From Guillardia theta CCMP2712 (lineage: Eukaryota > Cryptophyceae > Pyrenomonadales > Geminigeraceae): 64,000 nt of DNA. The notes below the pieces were generated by a model. The model saw only the letters and a program-made list of their open reading frames with translations, was not told the origin of the DNA and searched no databases. The stretch spans positions 617,220-681,219 of the forward strand of contig NW_005434665.1 of the NCBI RefSeq assembly GCF_000315625.1, in the 5' to 3' direction. Each line of letters opens with the position of its first letter. The stretch's first letter is position 1. Positions 20,732-34,338 of the stretch are shown piece by piece. Both the position numbers and the translations under genes were made by a program.

Positions 20732-23700
20732 TCAATAGGCAAGGGCCAAGAACAAGGCGACTCCTCGCTTGATCCAGTGCTGAGGCTTCAGCTTGGTAGG
20801 CACCTCGAAGGTGACCACGAAGTTGGTGGAATGTCCCGTCGTTGACAGCACGCCTTTCCTCGTCAAGATCTTGTAGCAGGGGCACATGAGGGTCGTGGCA
20901 GGGTCTTTGGGGGGTCTGTTCTGCACGGGAGCCAACCACACAGGCACGTAGGGAGTGAAGAGCTCCTTGGGTCGAGACTCGATGAGCGAGTGCTCCTCCA
21001 CGCTCCACCTGGCTCCTTCCAGGAACAGCCCCCACACGATGGCGCCATCCTCGATCGGCTCCTTGATCTCCGTATGGTCCACGTCCTGGTTGCGGAACTC
21101 GAAGCTGATGGTGTCGATGCCGATCTGCTTCTTCCTCGCGAAGTTCTGCTGGACTCCCGTCAGGAACGCCTGGGGGAAGAAGAAACCAGAAATCCAGAAG
21201 GTGACAGGCAAGCCATGATCGATCCAGTGCTGGATGAACTCAGTGCGACGAAGAAGGTCGTCTACCCACAGCACCAGAGGCTTCAAGCTCGGGTACGCCT
21301 TGCTCTCCCACATGGCCGGCACCTGATTGTTGAAGAGGCTGTTCGCCAATGAGTCGAGCTCGGCCGACATGACCACCATGCCCTTCAACGCAGCTCGCAC
21401 GTCCTTGAGGGTTTGCTTCATCACCACGAGGAGCTTGTTGTATCGGATGCACTCCTGCTGGATGACGGTGTTGAGCGACTGCTCGTACTTCACCGGGTAC
21501 TTCTTCTGGATGTCGATGAGCAGCCAGGGCTCCGGCAGCCGCTTCAGGATGCTCTCAGCCGTGTGGTCGATCACCTCCTCGCGGTTCATCCCTCCTCCTC
21601 CTGATACTCTGGGCTGGAGAGAAAGGATGGTCTCGAAGAGCTCCTTCACTTCGTTCTGAGCGCAAGTGATGTCTGCGTTCTCATGCAGCCCAAAGGCCTC
21701 AGGGTTGGCTTGCAGAGGCCAGGAGCGCAAGAACTCCATGTATTCCTCGTGGGTAGTAGCATGCGGCTGGATGTAGTTGATGTCGGATGAGTACTTGTAC
21801 CCCTCCTCCATGGCTTCAGGGCAGACGTACTCTACGAGGAGAGTGTTCATACACCTCCGATCCCAGTCATCGGTGATCCTCCCGCCGTAGTTGACGTCGC
21901 CCGAGAGCTCCCGGATGACTTTGAAGGGGACAAAGTCGTACTTGTCGAGGAACGTCCGCAGCTGAGTGATGCAACAATCTCTGTCGCTGTTGCTGAAGTC
22001 GTAGGAGATGTTCCACCCCAACGGCCCGAACTTTCGCCTCTCTTGCATGATAGCATGGAACCAGCAGAGCGAAAAGATCATCTTCTTGAAAGCGTCAACC
22101 TGCTTGCACTCTTGGAAGTACTCGTCGCTGAAGTCCTTGAACGACCCGATCACATTGGCCTTGAGTCCCTTCGGAGGCTCTAGAGTCATCTTGACCGCGT
22201 TCTGCAGCACAGCGACAGGGAAGTGAGGGCTGGGCATGGCAGTCAACCACAGGCGGAAGTCGGGGTGAAGCTCGGAGCCGTCGAAGGCGTCTATGATGGC
22301 CTCCATCCTTGGCATCCAGCTCACTGCCAGGTGGCAGTTCTGCAGGAGCAGCCAGGATCCGAGCTTCCCGCACTGGGAGAGTTTCCTCTCAGCGATGGGG
22401 CCCTGTCCCTGTCCCAGAGAGATGGAGTCTAGCCTCTCTGACATACCCCTCTCTTCCGCAAACGAGATCCACGACATGGTCGGGTCAGCCCCGGAGGACA
22501 GGATGAAGATCAAGGGGCAAGTAGGGGAAGAGTCCTCGAAGGCAAGGGGGAGGTTGAACGAGGGCGGCTCGATGTACTTGGGCTCCATCTCGTTGGCTAC
22601 GAATGTCATGATCCCCTCCTGGACCTTGTCCTGTCTGAGGGAACGAAGGACCAGCAGCTTCTGGAACGGAAACAAGAGGTCGTTCCACTTGCCAGGCAGC
22701 TGGTCTTTGTAACAGGTGTTGCTGTCGAAGTATCGCCTCCAGTCTTCAATGTTGTCCGTGATATCTTGATCTAGACCCTGAAAGGTCTCTAGCTTTGACA
22801 AGTCTGATATGTCCAACCAGCTGCTTTCGACCAGCCACTCCTTGGCTGGGTTAGGCAAGTGGGTCTCGTTGTTGGTTGCGCCAGCCAGGAGAAATCTCCA
22901 CTCCGCCGGGTCGATCTTGTTCTCTCCCATCATCAGTTTGATGCATAGCGTGAAGGAAAACAGGAGCTTGCTCCTTTCAAAGAGCCCCCGGCAGATGTTG
23001 ACGTACAGGGAGTAGGTGAAGTACTCGTTGATGTTGGACGACCTTTGCTCCACGTCGTCGGACGCCCCAGAGTTTTCAAGGCCCATCTCGAACAACCCGA
23101 GGAACCACTGCAGAGAGTACTGGTACATAGTGTCCACCAGCGCCAGGTCTGACACGCAGAAGAACATCAGTGAGCTCTTGAAGGCGATCGGTCTGTAGGT
23201 CTCGCGCGTCTCGTCGATCTCCTTCTCGGTCTTCTCTGCCTCGGACACTTTGATCTTGATCTCATCGGAGGTTATCTTGGCCTCTGAGAGCACCGTTATC
23301 AGGCTCTCGTCTGCGAGAATGTCTCCATCGGAGTCTGCGAGCAGTTTCAAGATCTTGTCCTCGAGCTCTTTCTGAGTCTTCCTCATGTTCGCCATAGATA
23401 CCACGAGCTGGTTCTTCTGTTCTTGCAAGTCAGGCCTCTCTTTCCCGACGACTATCCCTAGAATCTGGTCTTCCAATCCATTCTGATTCACTGTAAAGTT
23501 CAAGAGTGTGATCTTCACGCAAGTCTCTGGGTTGTAATGAGGGTTAGGAAGTTTGCTTGTGATGAAGAAGTTGAAGTCTGGATGATATGCAATGGTCTCA
23601 TCGCCGATCTTGATCATTTCTGTACCACCCTGCTTGAAGATCTGCTTCAACAACACAGGCTCTAGAGCTGGATCGAGCTCCTCCCCGACATTCTCCAGCA

Positions 23701-26700
23701 GAACAGGTTTTCCGAACCTCACAGCGTTCACAAGCGAACGCAAGTACTCTTTATCCGACAGTTTGATGACTTCGAGTCCGTTCTCCTTCTGCATGTTCTT
23801 GATCCACTTGTTCGCCTGCCCCTGCGGATCGATCATCAGGCACCACCTCATCGACTTGCTCAATATGATGGCATTCTCAATAGACAGCGAGTCCGTGGGC
23901 AGCCCAGAGATCGTCCATGACCGGATCTGCACAGGGTTTGACAAGGTCTTCATCACTCCCGCTCCTTCAGTGAAGGGAATGTCATAATCCTTCAGCTTGT
24001 TCCTCCAGTCCGACTCCTGATCCTCACGGTACGACGCGGTGAATGCTCCGAGATAAGCGATCCCTCCTGAGGCAACGATGCAATCGCCGATCACATTGAT
24101 CAGAGAACCTTCTATCTGCTTCACAGTCTCCTGCCATCGTACCTTCTCCCCTCCAAGGCCTCCGAGAAGGCGATCTGCGCGGTCAAGCTTGACCTTGCAA
24201 TCCTCCGCCTTGGCGGCTAACTCGCTCTTCTTTGCGACCGCAGCCTCGAAGTCTGCTTCCAGGCGTTGTAGACCGTCCGTGATCTCCTTCAGCTGACTTT
24301 GCAGGACAGCCAGGTTCGATTCAACCTCTTGCAACTCCTTCTCAGCTTTGGCCAGTGCGATTCTCTTCGGCTCTACATCCAGGGCCACGTAGTGATACGT
24401 ATGCATGGCACGCGTCCACTGGCACATGGCTGTACATGCTTTTGAGACGGACTCAATCTTGGCGGGCAGGAAGTCTGGGTTGTCGATATACTTTTGGATG
24501 CTCTTGATCACTTTGTCAGGAATGTGATCCTTGTCATAATCGAACATCCTGTCTAGAAGACCCTTTGCATCTCCTAAGAGTTTCTTCCCAGGAATCCAGA
24601 AATCATCCACTTTCTTTCCGGCTTCACCAACTTTCGTCGGAGCAATCTGAAACATGATGCACAAACTTTCAATGACAAGTTTGACAAGAGCGGGAGGGTG
24701 ACTGTATTTCGCCACTTCTCCAATGTCCGACATTTTGAGATTTTTCAGGCATGCCACTGCCTCATCTAAGGCAGGCAAGGCTTCAGCGAGTCCAGCTTCA
24801 GCTGAGTCCTTGATCTCCTTGCACTCTGTTGCTTTCTTCGACGCGGCCTCCTCTTCCACTTCAACCACTGCCTTCTTCTCACTGGCCATCTGCTTGTCGG
24901 CTTCAATCTTCTTCATCAATTCTTCCACTTCTATGGCTGTCTTCTCCAGGACCGGCTGCAAGTCAATCAACTCAATCTTCATGACTGCTACATCCTTCTC
25001 CGTCGAGTCCAGTTTGTCCAATCCCACAGACAGCCTCTTCTTGGAGACCGAGAGTTCATTCCTCTTCTCAGATAGCACATGCTTGAAGATATTTAGAAGT
25101 TCCAGGTAGCTGGTCGGGGTCACATAGTTGTGCCTTCGCATCTCTAACGCGTAGCGGATCGATGTATGTTCAACGCCCTGGTGGATGTCGCGGCAGAGCG
25201 ATACGATACCATTCTTGGTTTTATCCTCTGAGAAGTTGATGCCTGCGAAGGCTTCTTCAGCCACACCACGTAAGGCCTCTGCAGGCCATTCCATGAACCA
25301 GTCGATGGTACAACATGTCACTAAACTCGGGAAATTTCGAAGTCGAGTACGAAATGCATTCCCGACTGGAGAAAATGCAAGAACAACATGCAAAAAAGAC
25401 TGCACCCGAGCAAGAAATCGTTCATGAATATTTGTTTGTGAGTGGGATTCCTTCTGCTTGACAGATTGGACGAATAGCTTGGGATATCATATCCGTGTCT
25501 GATAAATCCCAGATATTCGGGACCTCACCAGAATTCAAGATTCCGTTAATGTCTTCGAGAAATGATTCCATAGCAATCTGAGAGTCCGTGAAGAGAAACA
25601 CGGTTGGCTTGCCATCTTTTCCCGCCTGTAAGAGCACCTTCTTGATATCATCCTTCCACTCATTCCTGCCATAACCCTTTGAGATTTCTATCTGCATACA
25701 GCTCATCTGCGCGATGAATGCTGCTACCCTCGTAAGGCTCTGGCGTCCACTACCACCAACTCCAAGAAGAAGAGCATTCCCTTTGGGTTGTCTCAAGATT
25801 CGACTGATTCGACAGACATGGTCTATCGCGTCAAGGAACATGACCAGGTTCATCGGCTTGTTCGTCTGAGCATTGTAATCTTCCAGGAAGCTTTCAATTG
25901 TCTTTCTGAGCTTCACCTGGTCTTCGACTTCTGCATATGAGTTGGCTTGAGAGCTCATGAAGTCGTTGAAGAAGATTCTGTCAGTCTTCACAAGATCACC
26001 CCATGGCTTTTGGAAATGTGCAGAAGTCAAGGAGATTAAGGCCCTGTCAAACCACTCTCGATCCTGTTGATCCGTAAGTCTGTCCCTGAAGATCCTGGTA
26101 CACTCGTGGGCCCACAATCGAATGAAAACATCAGAGTCTTCTGCCAACTTCTTGGAGTCCGCCATCATGATCCCTTGAAAAATTCTTGCAAAATCACGCA
26201 AGTTGAAGGTGTAATGTGATTTTGAGGGCGTTGGCAAGAGCTCTGCCAAGGCTTTGTGGTACAATTCTAACGATGCATCACAAATTGGATCCACTAACGA
26301 CAGCATTGAGGCAGGAAAGAAGTTTTCGAGATGGGTGCTCAAAATTTTTCCGAAGATGATCTTCATACTTTTGTCACTGAATTCCGGGAAGGCCAGATGG
26401 GTGAAGTGCCGTAGGAAACGATTGGTGACTGGTTGACGTCCACCTCCTGGGGGTCCCATAGCGCCAACAAACATGACATCTATGATGGAGTTGAATTGAT
26501 GTGTCTTCCTGTCATACCAGCCGCCATGGTCCATCCATTGTCTGAGAATTTCGATTGGAGGCTGAGCAAAGTACACTTCTCTTTGAGGCATGTTGAGATC
26601 GTCAACGAAGATGATGTATTTCTTGCCAGCCGGGGGCCCGTAAACTCCTTTTCTTCTCTTGTCCATTTTTGAGTCTATAATGTCTTGTGTTTGATTCGCG

Positions 26701-29700
26701 CTGGTCTGGGCTGAGAACATCAGGAAGACCGGATTGTACACCGAAGAATCCATATCGTTCATAAGCTTTTGCTTGATGGTCACTGTCTTTCCTGTTCCTG
26801 TGGGACCCACACACAAGACGTGCTTGAGCTGAGTGCAAATGTGGTCTATCATAAAAGAAGAGCTTATTGATTCTTTGGTAGGAACCAGCAGATCTGAAAA
26901 AGGCTTGCGAGGATCAATCTTGACTGGAGGAACAGTTTCCATCCAGCCCTGCCACTTTCCCTCTTCAACATTAAAAATGTAATCGAACACAGAACCTTTC
27001 TGTGGCAAAGTTTTCTTCATTCGGATCCAATCATTGAACTTGTTCCTGCTTTTATCATCACATGATCCTGCGATCCCCCACGTCAAAGAGAAAAGAAAGA
27101 TCGGTTCAATGTTGTTTTTGAAATTTTCCACCTTCTCTTTTTCTACTGTCTCTCCTTCCCGTACTCTGTAGTCTTTCAGAAACCCGTCGATAATGTTCAA
27201 CACACTTCTCCAACGATTCGGCTCAACGGTTCTGACATATTCACTCAACTCACGGTAGTGAAAGTCCAACGCGTCGTCAAGCAACTGATCGAACAGTTTC
27301 TTGAAGTCCTTCCCATAGCGACTCAGGTCGTGCGGCAACGTCTGCAGCCAAGAGGCTACCATCGCTTGCGTACCGACGGTAGCACTCGGGTCCAAGTAAA
27401 TGATTCCCACCCTGCTGACAGTTGCTGGAGACGCAACCGCCAGGTCCTCCACCTCAAAGATCATCCTCATCCAGTTTGTCATTGTGATGATTTCCCCGCT
27501 GACAAGACACAACTTCTTGTTCTCGTCCAATACAGTGTTCATGCTTTCTATCCAGAGCGCGTCTACTGGACCATCAAAGATGACCCACTTTTGTCGTTCA
27601 CTTACGTCATACACTGCGTCACGAAATAACTTGCAAAGGACACCATCCTCCCATTCATGGGTGGCTTCATCAAAGCTGCCGTACAGCTGTCCCATCGTTA
27701 TCGATTTTGGATTCATGACAAGTTGCCGAACTTCATAATATTCATCGCTTTCCTTCTTCAAGGTTGTGAGAGTTTTTGCAAGCATATTTTTACAACAGGT
27801 TTTTCCACCCCCAGCTGGACCCACCGTCATGAGTCCATGTCTAAGCACGGTAACATCATATATCTGAATCGCTTTCTCCAGAAACATGTCAACACACTGC
27901 AATCCGAGACTTGCGGTGATTTCTTTCATCTTCTTCATGAGGCTTCCGTAGTCAGGATCAGGAAGTTTTACCCCAGGAAAGAGATCTGAAATGATACCGC
28001 TGAATAGAACGATATCGTCTGATAAGAACTTGGGAAGATTAGAGTCCTTAAGTGCACGAAGCATCAAGATCGCCTCATCAAAATCTGGATTCATTCGCTT
28101 GTTGTTTCCTGCTGCAGATATCACAGTATTCACCGCTCGCATACCGAAGTCATAATGATCTTGAGATGACAACTGCTCGGAAGAAAGTTTGAAACAGTTC
28201 ACCATTTTTTCTGCCAGCTCTCTCGGATTTTCAAAACCGAAGGAAAAAAGCCTTATTTCTCCTATCAGTGCATAGTTGGGAACCATGCAAGCAACGGGCC
28301 GAAATAGAATTTTCAAATTATCTGGTAATTCAGTCCTGCCAGCGTACCCAGGATTCATCGTAATGAAAGAAGCATTTTCTGGGTTTAGCGATATTTCCAC
28401 TCCTTCAAACACGAATCTCTCCAATTTGTTCACGATGGCTTGATTTATCGTCAGAAGCTGTTGAGCAATCACGGACAAGACTTCAATATTGATCCTGTTG
28501 AATTCGTCAAAACATGCCCACGCTCCGCTCATCGCTAGCCCTTTGAAGAACTTTCCCACCATAATGTAGTCCATGCCTTCTTGGCAGTTGAAGACAATGC
28601 ACTGTTTTGCCATGGCTTTTGCAAGATCTTTCGTCGTTTCTGTTTTCCCTGTACCTGCTGGGCCTGCCGGAGCTCCTCCAAGCGCCATACCCAACGCGCC
28701 GGTCAGAGTCAAATATATTCGATCCGTCAGAGGAGTCACGACCAATCTCATTGAATTGCCCAGGTATTCGCATCCATACCGAAATGAGTTTTCAACTTGC
28801 ATGAGGAACAAGCATTCACTCCCAGAGAATGCTTGGTCACTTGTTTTCCAGTAATATCGCAGCTGCGCCACCCATTCAAAATCAGATGCTTGTTTCACAC
28901 CTGCCAAGCTCAATTTTTCCACAACATCACGCCCGTGAACGTCCAATGTGACAAGAGCTCCCAAAGATACTCGTTGCAAGCTGGTCAAAGGCAATCTGAC
29001 AAGCGTTGTGATGTCAAGCAGTTGTTCATGGCATTTCTTGTGGTATCCTTTCAGGTCATCGTTCTCGATTGCTTCACCTGTCTCTTTGCTCCAGTACGCC
29101 TGGTCTACTCCAAGAATCACTTGACCTGGCCATTCAAGCACCCATTGCTTGCGATCTGTCTCCAAATAACTTTTCATAGATTTAGCCATATGAGTGTTGA
29201 CAGACATTCTCATCATTCTTTCTACATCGGTCAACCAGAACTCCACATTGCCCTCTGGATAAACAGTCGAGTCCCATACAACTTTTTCACCTTCGCCTGA
29301 GAACATACATGACATTGCAAGATCGTCTTCGAACTCAACTCTGTGGATAGCTTCAAAACATTTCCGAAGATGAGGTTGAACTGCCTTGGGGTCTTTTGTT
29401 TGGGACAAAATTTCGAGAAGTTCTTCGTTTGAGAGGAAATAAAATCTAGCGAACGATTGTCGCTTTGATTCGAGATAGTCGCTCAACCCTTTCTGTACTT
29501 GTTCCAAAGTGCTATACGCTTGACTGAAAATGGAAAGAAGATCTTCCGTATCGGAAAACTGAAGACAATTCGGCGACTCGTGAGCCATACCTAAATACTT
29601 GCGCCAAAGTCGATCACATGTCCGAAATTTTTGCCCTTCAGTTGGCAGCTGTTTCATGATGTCGTCAGAACTGAAGATTGGTTCTAAATACATCCAGTTT

Positions 29701-32700
29701 CTCTGGCAATTCAACCATTGCTCAATGATTTCAGAAATATTGTTCAATCTCTTAGCCCATGACTCGAGCTTCTCTGCATGTGGCTTGTTGAAAGGAGAAA
29801 AACTCATAGCTTGAGTCATGACTATGTGATCATCCAACACTTGCTGGATATCATCGGCCCCTTTCAGAACGTAGGTTCCAGTCTCGCGATATGACACAAT
29901 TTCAAACTCCATTGTGCTCCACTCGTTCATCATCTTCTCCAAAGCAGATTCGATTGCAAATTCCTTGGATGCAGAATCAGAGACTTTCACAAGGCTTTCT
30001 TCATGTTCAAAGAGCTTCATTTCGACCAGGTCCTTAAGCGACTTAAGGTTTTTGTCTGTATGAATCTCATATCCAAGCTCAGAAGACATCAGGTCCCAGT
30101 GACGATCCCGCAAACCAGGGTTTCTCAGAGCAGTAATGGTAGGCATCAATGGCTTGAATTCTTCGATTTCTTTCCATAATTTTTGCGCTGCTTGCTGGCA
30201 AGGTGGAACTTCTTCGAATGACTTGATAGCTTTGTAAAGGTTCCGAGAGGCTTCAGTGATATCTTTTTCCATGCCTTCTGGATCGAGATTTGTGAAGGAA
30301 TCTGACATCCAAGCCTGCTGCCATTTTCTCCAATCGTCACCAGAAATCCACAACTGGGCGTAAGGCTCAAAGGATTTTGAAATCCTTGATAAACGATCAT
30401 AATTTGTTTGGTTGACTCCAAACAGATTTTCTCTGGATTGGTACAACTTAACCCTTTCGGAAAACGACTTCAACAAAGCCGACTTTTCTCTGATTTCTTG
30501 TCCAATGACTTCAATTTCATCCAAGTTACTATATTGATGGAATTCATCGACAGCTTTGTCAATTTCATCCAGTTCCTTTTCGAAAGCATCTTGCTCAGTC
30601 TTCATTTCATTGGCTAGAGCAGCACGATCTTTTTGGATTTGAAGTGTCAACTCGTTCACTCTTTCATCGATCCGTTTGGGACATCTAATAAAAAGATGTT
30701 ATAAGGCCAAACCACAAGTGCATGAAATCAACTCACCCATAAGCATTCCATTTGTCTGAAAATTGCTCATCAGTAAGCTGGAAATTGAATCGGTCTAAAA
30801 ATTCGAATTGCGAAAGCATTTCTTCGAGAACTTCATGGGCTTGGTTCGTTTCCTTAGGTATTTCTTTGATATACTCTTCCAAGTCGACAATGTCTTCGAT
30901 CGTCTTATAGGGGATTTGGAGCCTTTGGTAGACCTCGGAATATTTTTCATTGACAATCTTGCTTTTTGATGCTGCCTTCTCTGCACTGAGAGACATGATC
31001 ATTCGGATCAAAGTGTCACATTTTTGAGACAAAAATTTGTTCACGGACTCTAGCTTGATATGAAACATTCCTGCCGTGATGAATGTTGGGATTTCATCAA
31101 CAATTCTCTGTTTTTCTCGTAATCTCTCCTCAATCTCTTTCTCATCTTCAATGAGCGAGGTCTCCTTTTCCTCGTATGATCTTACATATTCGGTTAAATC
31201 CATGTTCATGAACTCCAAAAAATCATCATATTGACGAATGTAATCTTTTAGATGATTGCATGCTTTCTTCATGTCTTCAAGAATGTCTTTTCGGATCTGA
31301 AAACCATCAGAGTAAGTAAAGAATCGGTGATTTCTCTATCGGACTCACAGATTTGGCGAAATCAGAGTCTGGAGTAACAACTTTCAAAAATTTTGGCTTA
31401 CCCATAAACATTTTTTTCAGAATTCCTGTTTCTATCAGAGGTATATCTTGAAGCGTCTCGATTGCATCATCAAAAATTTTGACAGGATCATTAATGAATG
31501 TGTCGATTGGCACCGAGAAGTCAAATGCTCCATCTTGGGGACAGAGTTCAAGTGAGAACAAAGGAATTCTTTCCTTGATAGCTGAGTTGAATGGATGGAC
31601 ATAGGTTGACCTGACGTCCTTGGTACCGTGAATCTCAACATCATATGAAGCGGCTATCTTGAGGAAGCGAGAATATTCTTTGCAAGATTCTTCAATAAGT
31701 TGACATGAAAAGTCTTCCATCATCTGCAAACAAACTTGGTCAGTGTGTTCTTCTCTGTTGTGATGACCAATGATGTACATATTTGATCGTAGTGACGAAC
31801 GATTTCAACTTCGACTTCTCATACGACACTTTATCATTGATCTCAAGGGACAATTCGTTGTCAGTAGCCAGTGAATCCAAATTGTCTTTCACTCCGTTGC
31901 GGATGGCATCAATCCAAGACCTTTTTAGGATATGAATTGAACCCTTCAACCTTGAAAAGTAAGTAAGACTTGAAAGATAAATGTTGATATTCAGAGCTCT
32001 TACTGGTCAGCTTGAAGTTGTCTGAAGTGCTCAGCATCTGTTGTGGATAAGAGGTCCACTTGAAAGAGTTTGGTTCCCATAATCTTGTAGCTTTCCTTTT
32101 GGACAGACTGCAAAGCAAGAACTGCTTGCGGTTGACCAAGAAAGGTCTACAAAAGGCATTAGGGTTCAACAGAGCTGTGTTGGACCAAAAAGGAACCTTC
32201 TGTTTGAACGTGGATACTGTGGCTGAATAGTTATAACTTGGAACGTGGACCGTTGCTAGATATGGGGCAGTAGGTTTAGCATGTCGTTTTGGAAGCTTTA
32301 AGCTTTTAAACCTACGATGACCTTCGGTGAATTTGGTTGCACGAGAGATGCTTACTTACTCTTCTGATATCGAAGGATCTGACAATGCAAAATCAAACAC
32401 AATCTTGTTTAGACACCGGTTGTAATCCAGCATGATCTCTTCAGTCAAGTTTTCAAACTGTTAAGTCAACCATTAGCCTGCGTCAAAAGCACAATATTTT
32501 GTGTACCTTATTAGTGCCTTTCAATGAGAGCAACTTGTTTGAGCTTAGCACTGAGACCTGCAAAGTATGATTTGAATAGGAGGAAACCTTGAGAAGAAAC
32601 ATACATTAATACGCTTCAAGCTCTCATCTCCAAGATTGGCATTGCCATCGATAGGCATGTTGTCAATAAATATGTTATACCTCTTCCAAGAAGAAGTCAC

Positions 32701-33382
32701 TTCTAAAATTTACATCTAGCAGTATCTTACAAGATATGATTCTGCCATTCTTTTTTCTTGGATGCAGACAATCATCCTATTTAGAAAGCAGTGTACGTCT
32801 TCATTGAGAAAGAAGACAAATATCCTGATTTCTTCATTGTGATGAAGAGATTCGATTCACACTTAATTGACCTGTCAACATATTCCTTCACTTGGTCTTC
32901 GTCCCATTTGACGCTGATGGTACGAGCCTGGTGGAAATATAATCAGACTTTGATGCATGGGTGCACTCTTGACCTTTCTTGACGCAATACTGCAATTTCG
33001 CCAACTCGGCGCTCCTATGCTGAAACGCAGTGCAATGGCTTCTATACCGTAATTCTTGCTCTGCCATCGAACATTGGATGTTTGGATGTTTGCATATTGA
33101 CAGCAAGAAGTACATCAGAATCGTCATCTTCAGGAATTGCATTCAAGTGCTCGTCCTCACTCAGAGGCTGTTGGTCAAAGAAAGGTAGAGGGAGGCCTGT
33201 TGCAATGTTGTAACTCTACTGAAAACTGATTTCTCTCATCAACAAAACACAGCGGAGATAACAAACCTGTAATCTTTTTCTTTTCAAAGATCTCCTTCCT
33301 CAGGACCTCATTGGTCAAGGCTAAATCCTCCATCATACGCATCTGCTCCCATCGCAGCTTCGCTTCGCCGTTCTTCTGCCGC
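20732..33382 (-). CDS. DNAH7-like: Axonemal inner-arm dynein heavy chain, single-headed (DNAH3/7/12 type), with a frame break
   Basis: Motor of ciliary/flagellar inner arms. N-terminal exons are small: start Met at 33382 (MRQKNGEAKLRWEQ), then an exon near 33040-33180, several between 31300 and 32700, and 30737-31296. From 30684 to 20732 the coding DNA is one block of about 9.95 kb. It shows linker residues, then AAA1 with GPAGTGKTETTKDL (about 28640-28680) and DYIMVGKFFKGL, AAA2 GPAGGGKT (about 27800), AAA3 GPTGTGKT (about 26800), AAA4 GVGGSGRQSL (about 25750), the stalk coiled coil (about 24300-25100), AAA5/6 and a C-terminus GVLSTTGHSTNFV typical of DNAH7-class chains. The frame changes by one base near 25410-25425, between PLTN and FLARVQSFLHVVLAFSPVG; no GT-AG intron fits there. 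It is either a sequence error or a disabling mutation. Divergent from kinesin-5. Confidence 0.95.
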
Positions 33383-33419
33383 ATGGTGTCCAGGGGCCTA
33401 ACCGTCGGCAGCAAGGTCT

Positions 33420-34095
33420 ACAGTTTCAGCTGACGGTCACTGCGGATCGGACTACTACCCCGGGCCCCGGGCCGGGACGCCGGGCCGGGCCCGCCCGGCG
33501 GGTGGCGGCCGCGGTGCCACCGTGTGCCGGACCGCACTGATGGCCCGTCCGATCACGGTCCGGCGTCACCGGATCATGCGGCGGCGGTACTGGTAGTATT
33601 CAGGCTGCACTGCGGCACTCAACGGTATGATCCTTTAGCCTAGTAACATTTATTCGGCACACTGGCTGACAGCACTTAGGCAAAATGGCAGGCTGCCGGC
33701 CGCCCGCCGTCATGAGAGTGCCGGACCCCGAACTTGTTGAACCGTTGAAAACGGTGACGAGTCGGAGACCCATCTTGTAAAGATTTCCGAAATTCACTGA
33801 GTCAGCGCGGCCAGCCTCGGGCCGGCCCGGCGGCCGGGCCGGCTGCCACCAGTCTCGACCCAAGTGTACCAGTGTATCACGCGGGGCCCGGCAGGGGCCC
33901 GGGGCGGCCCGCCGTGTTATGCCCGGCTGATTTTTGACTAACTTTGAGTAAAGGCAGGCTGGTGCGGCGGCCCCCGGCGGACTCCGGGCCCGAGTCGCGG
34001 GGCGGCCGGGCCCGGCACGCGGCGGCGCGGCACCGTCACGGTGACGCCATTGCCAGCCTGGCCCGTTCACTGGTGACTCGGACCCAGACCGTATA
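33420..34095. promoter_or_regulatory. CpG-dense island B between divergent dynein and kinesin-5 genes
   Basis: The 956-bp spacer between the two start codons (33382 on minus, 34339 on plus) is dominated by CCGG/GGCC/CGG-rich DNA with ACGGTCACTGC at 33433-33443 and several GGTGACG/CGTCACC words near 34030-34075. It is compositionally like islands A and C. AACTTTGAGTAAAGG occurs at about 33938. A bidirectional promoter is the natural inference. No protein-like frame was found in it. Confidence 0.55.
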
Positions 34096-34338
34096 AAAAT
34101 TAGTAAATTTGAATTAGCGTGTAGAAACGGCATTTTCGGTTCTTGCCCAACAAAAAGGCGAGAAACCTGACGGTAGAAGAAGGGAGCACCGAGAGCGAGA
34201 GCGAGAGCGAGCGAGAGGAAGCAGACAAGTAGACAAGAAGCAGGTAAAGAGACTGATCTGCACCTCTGCTGCTCTCCCAACATCTCTGATTCTTTCTCTC
34301 TCCTCAGGTTCGTACATTCAGCGAGTAGTTAGTCCAGG

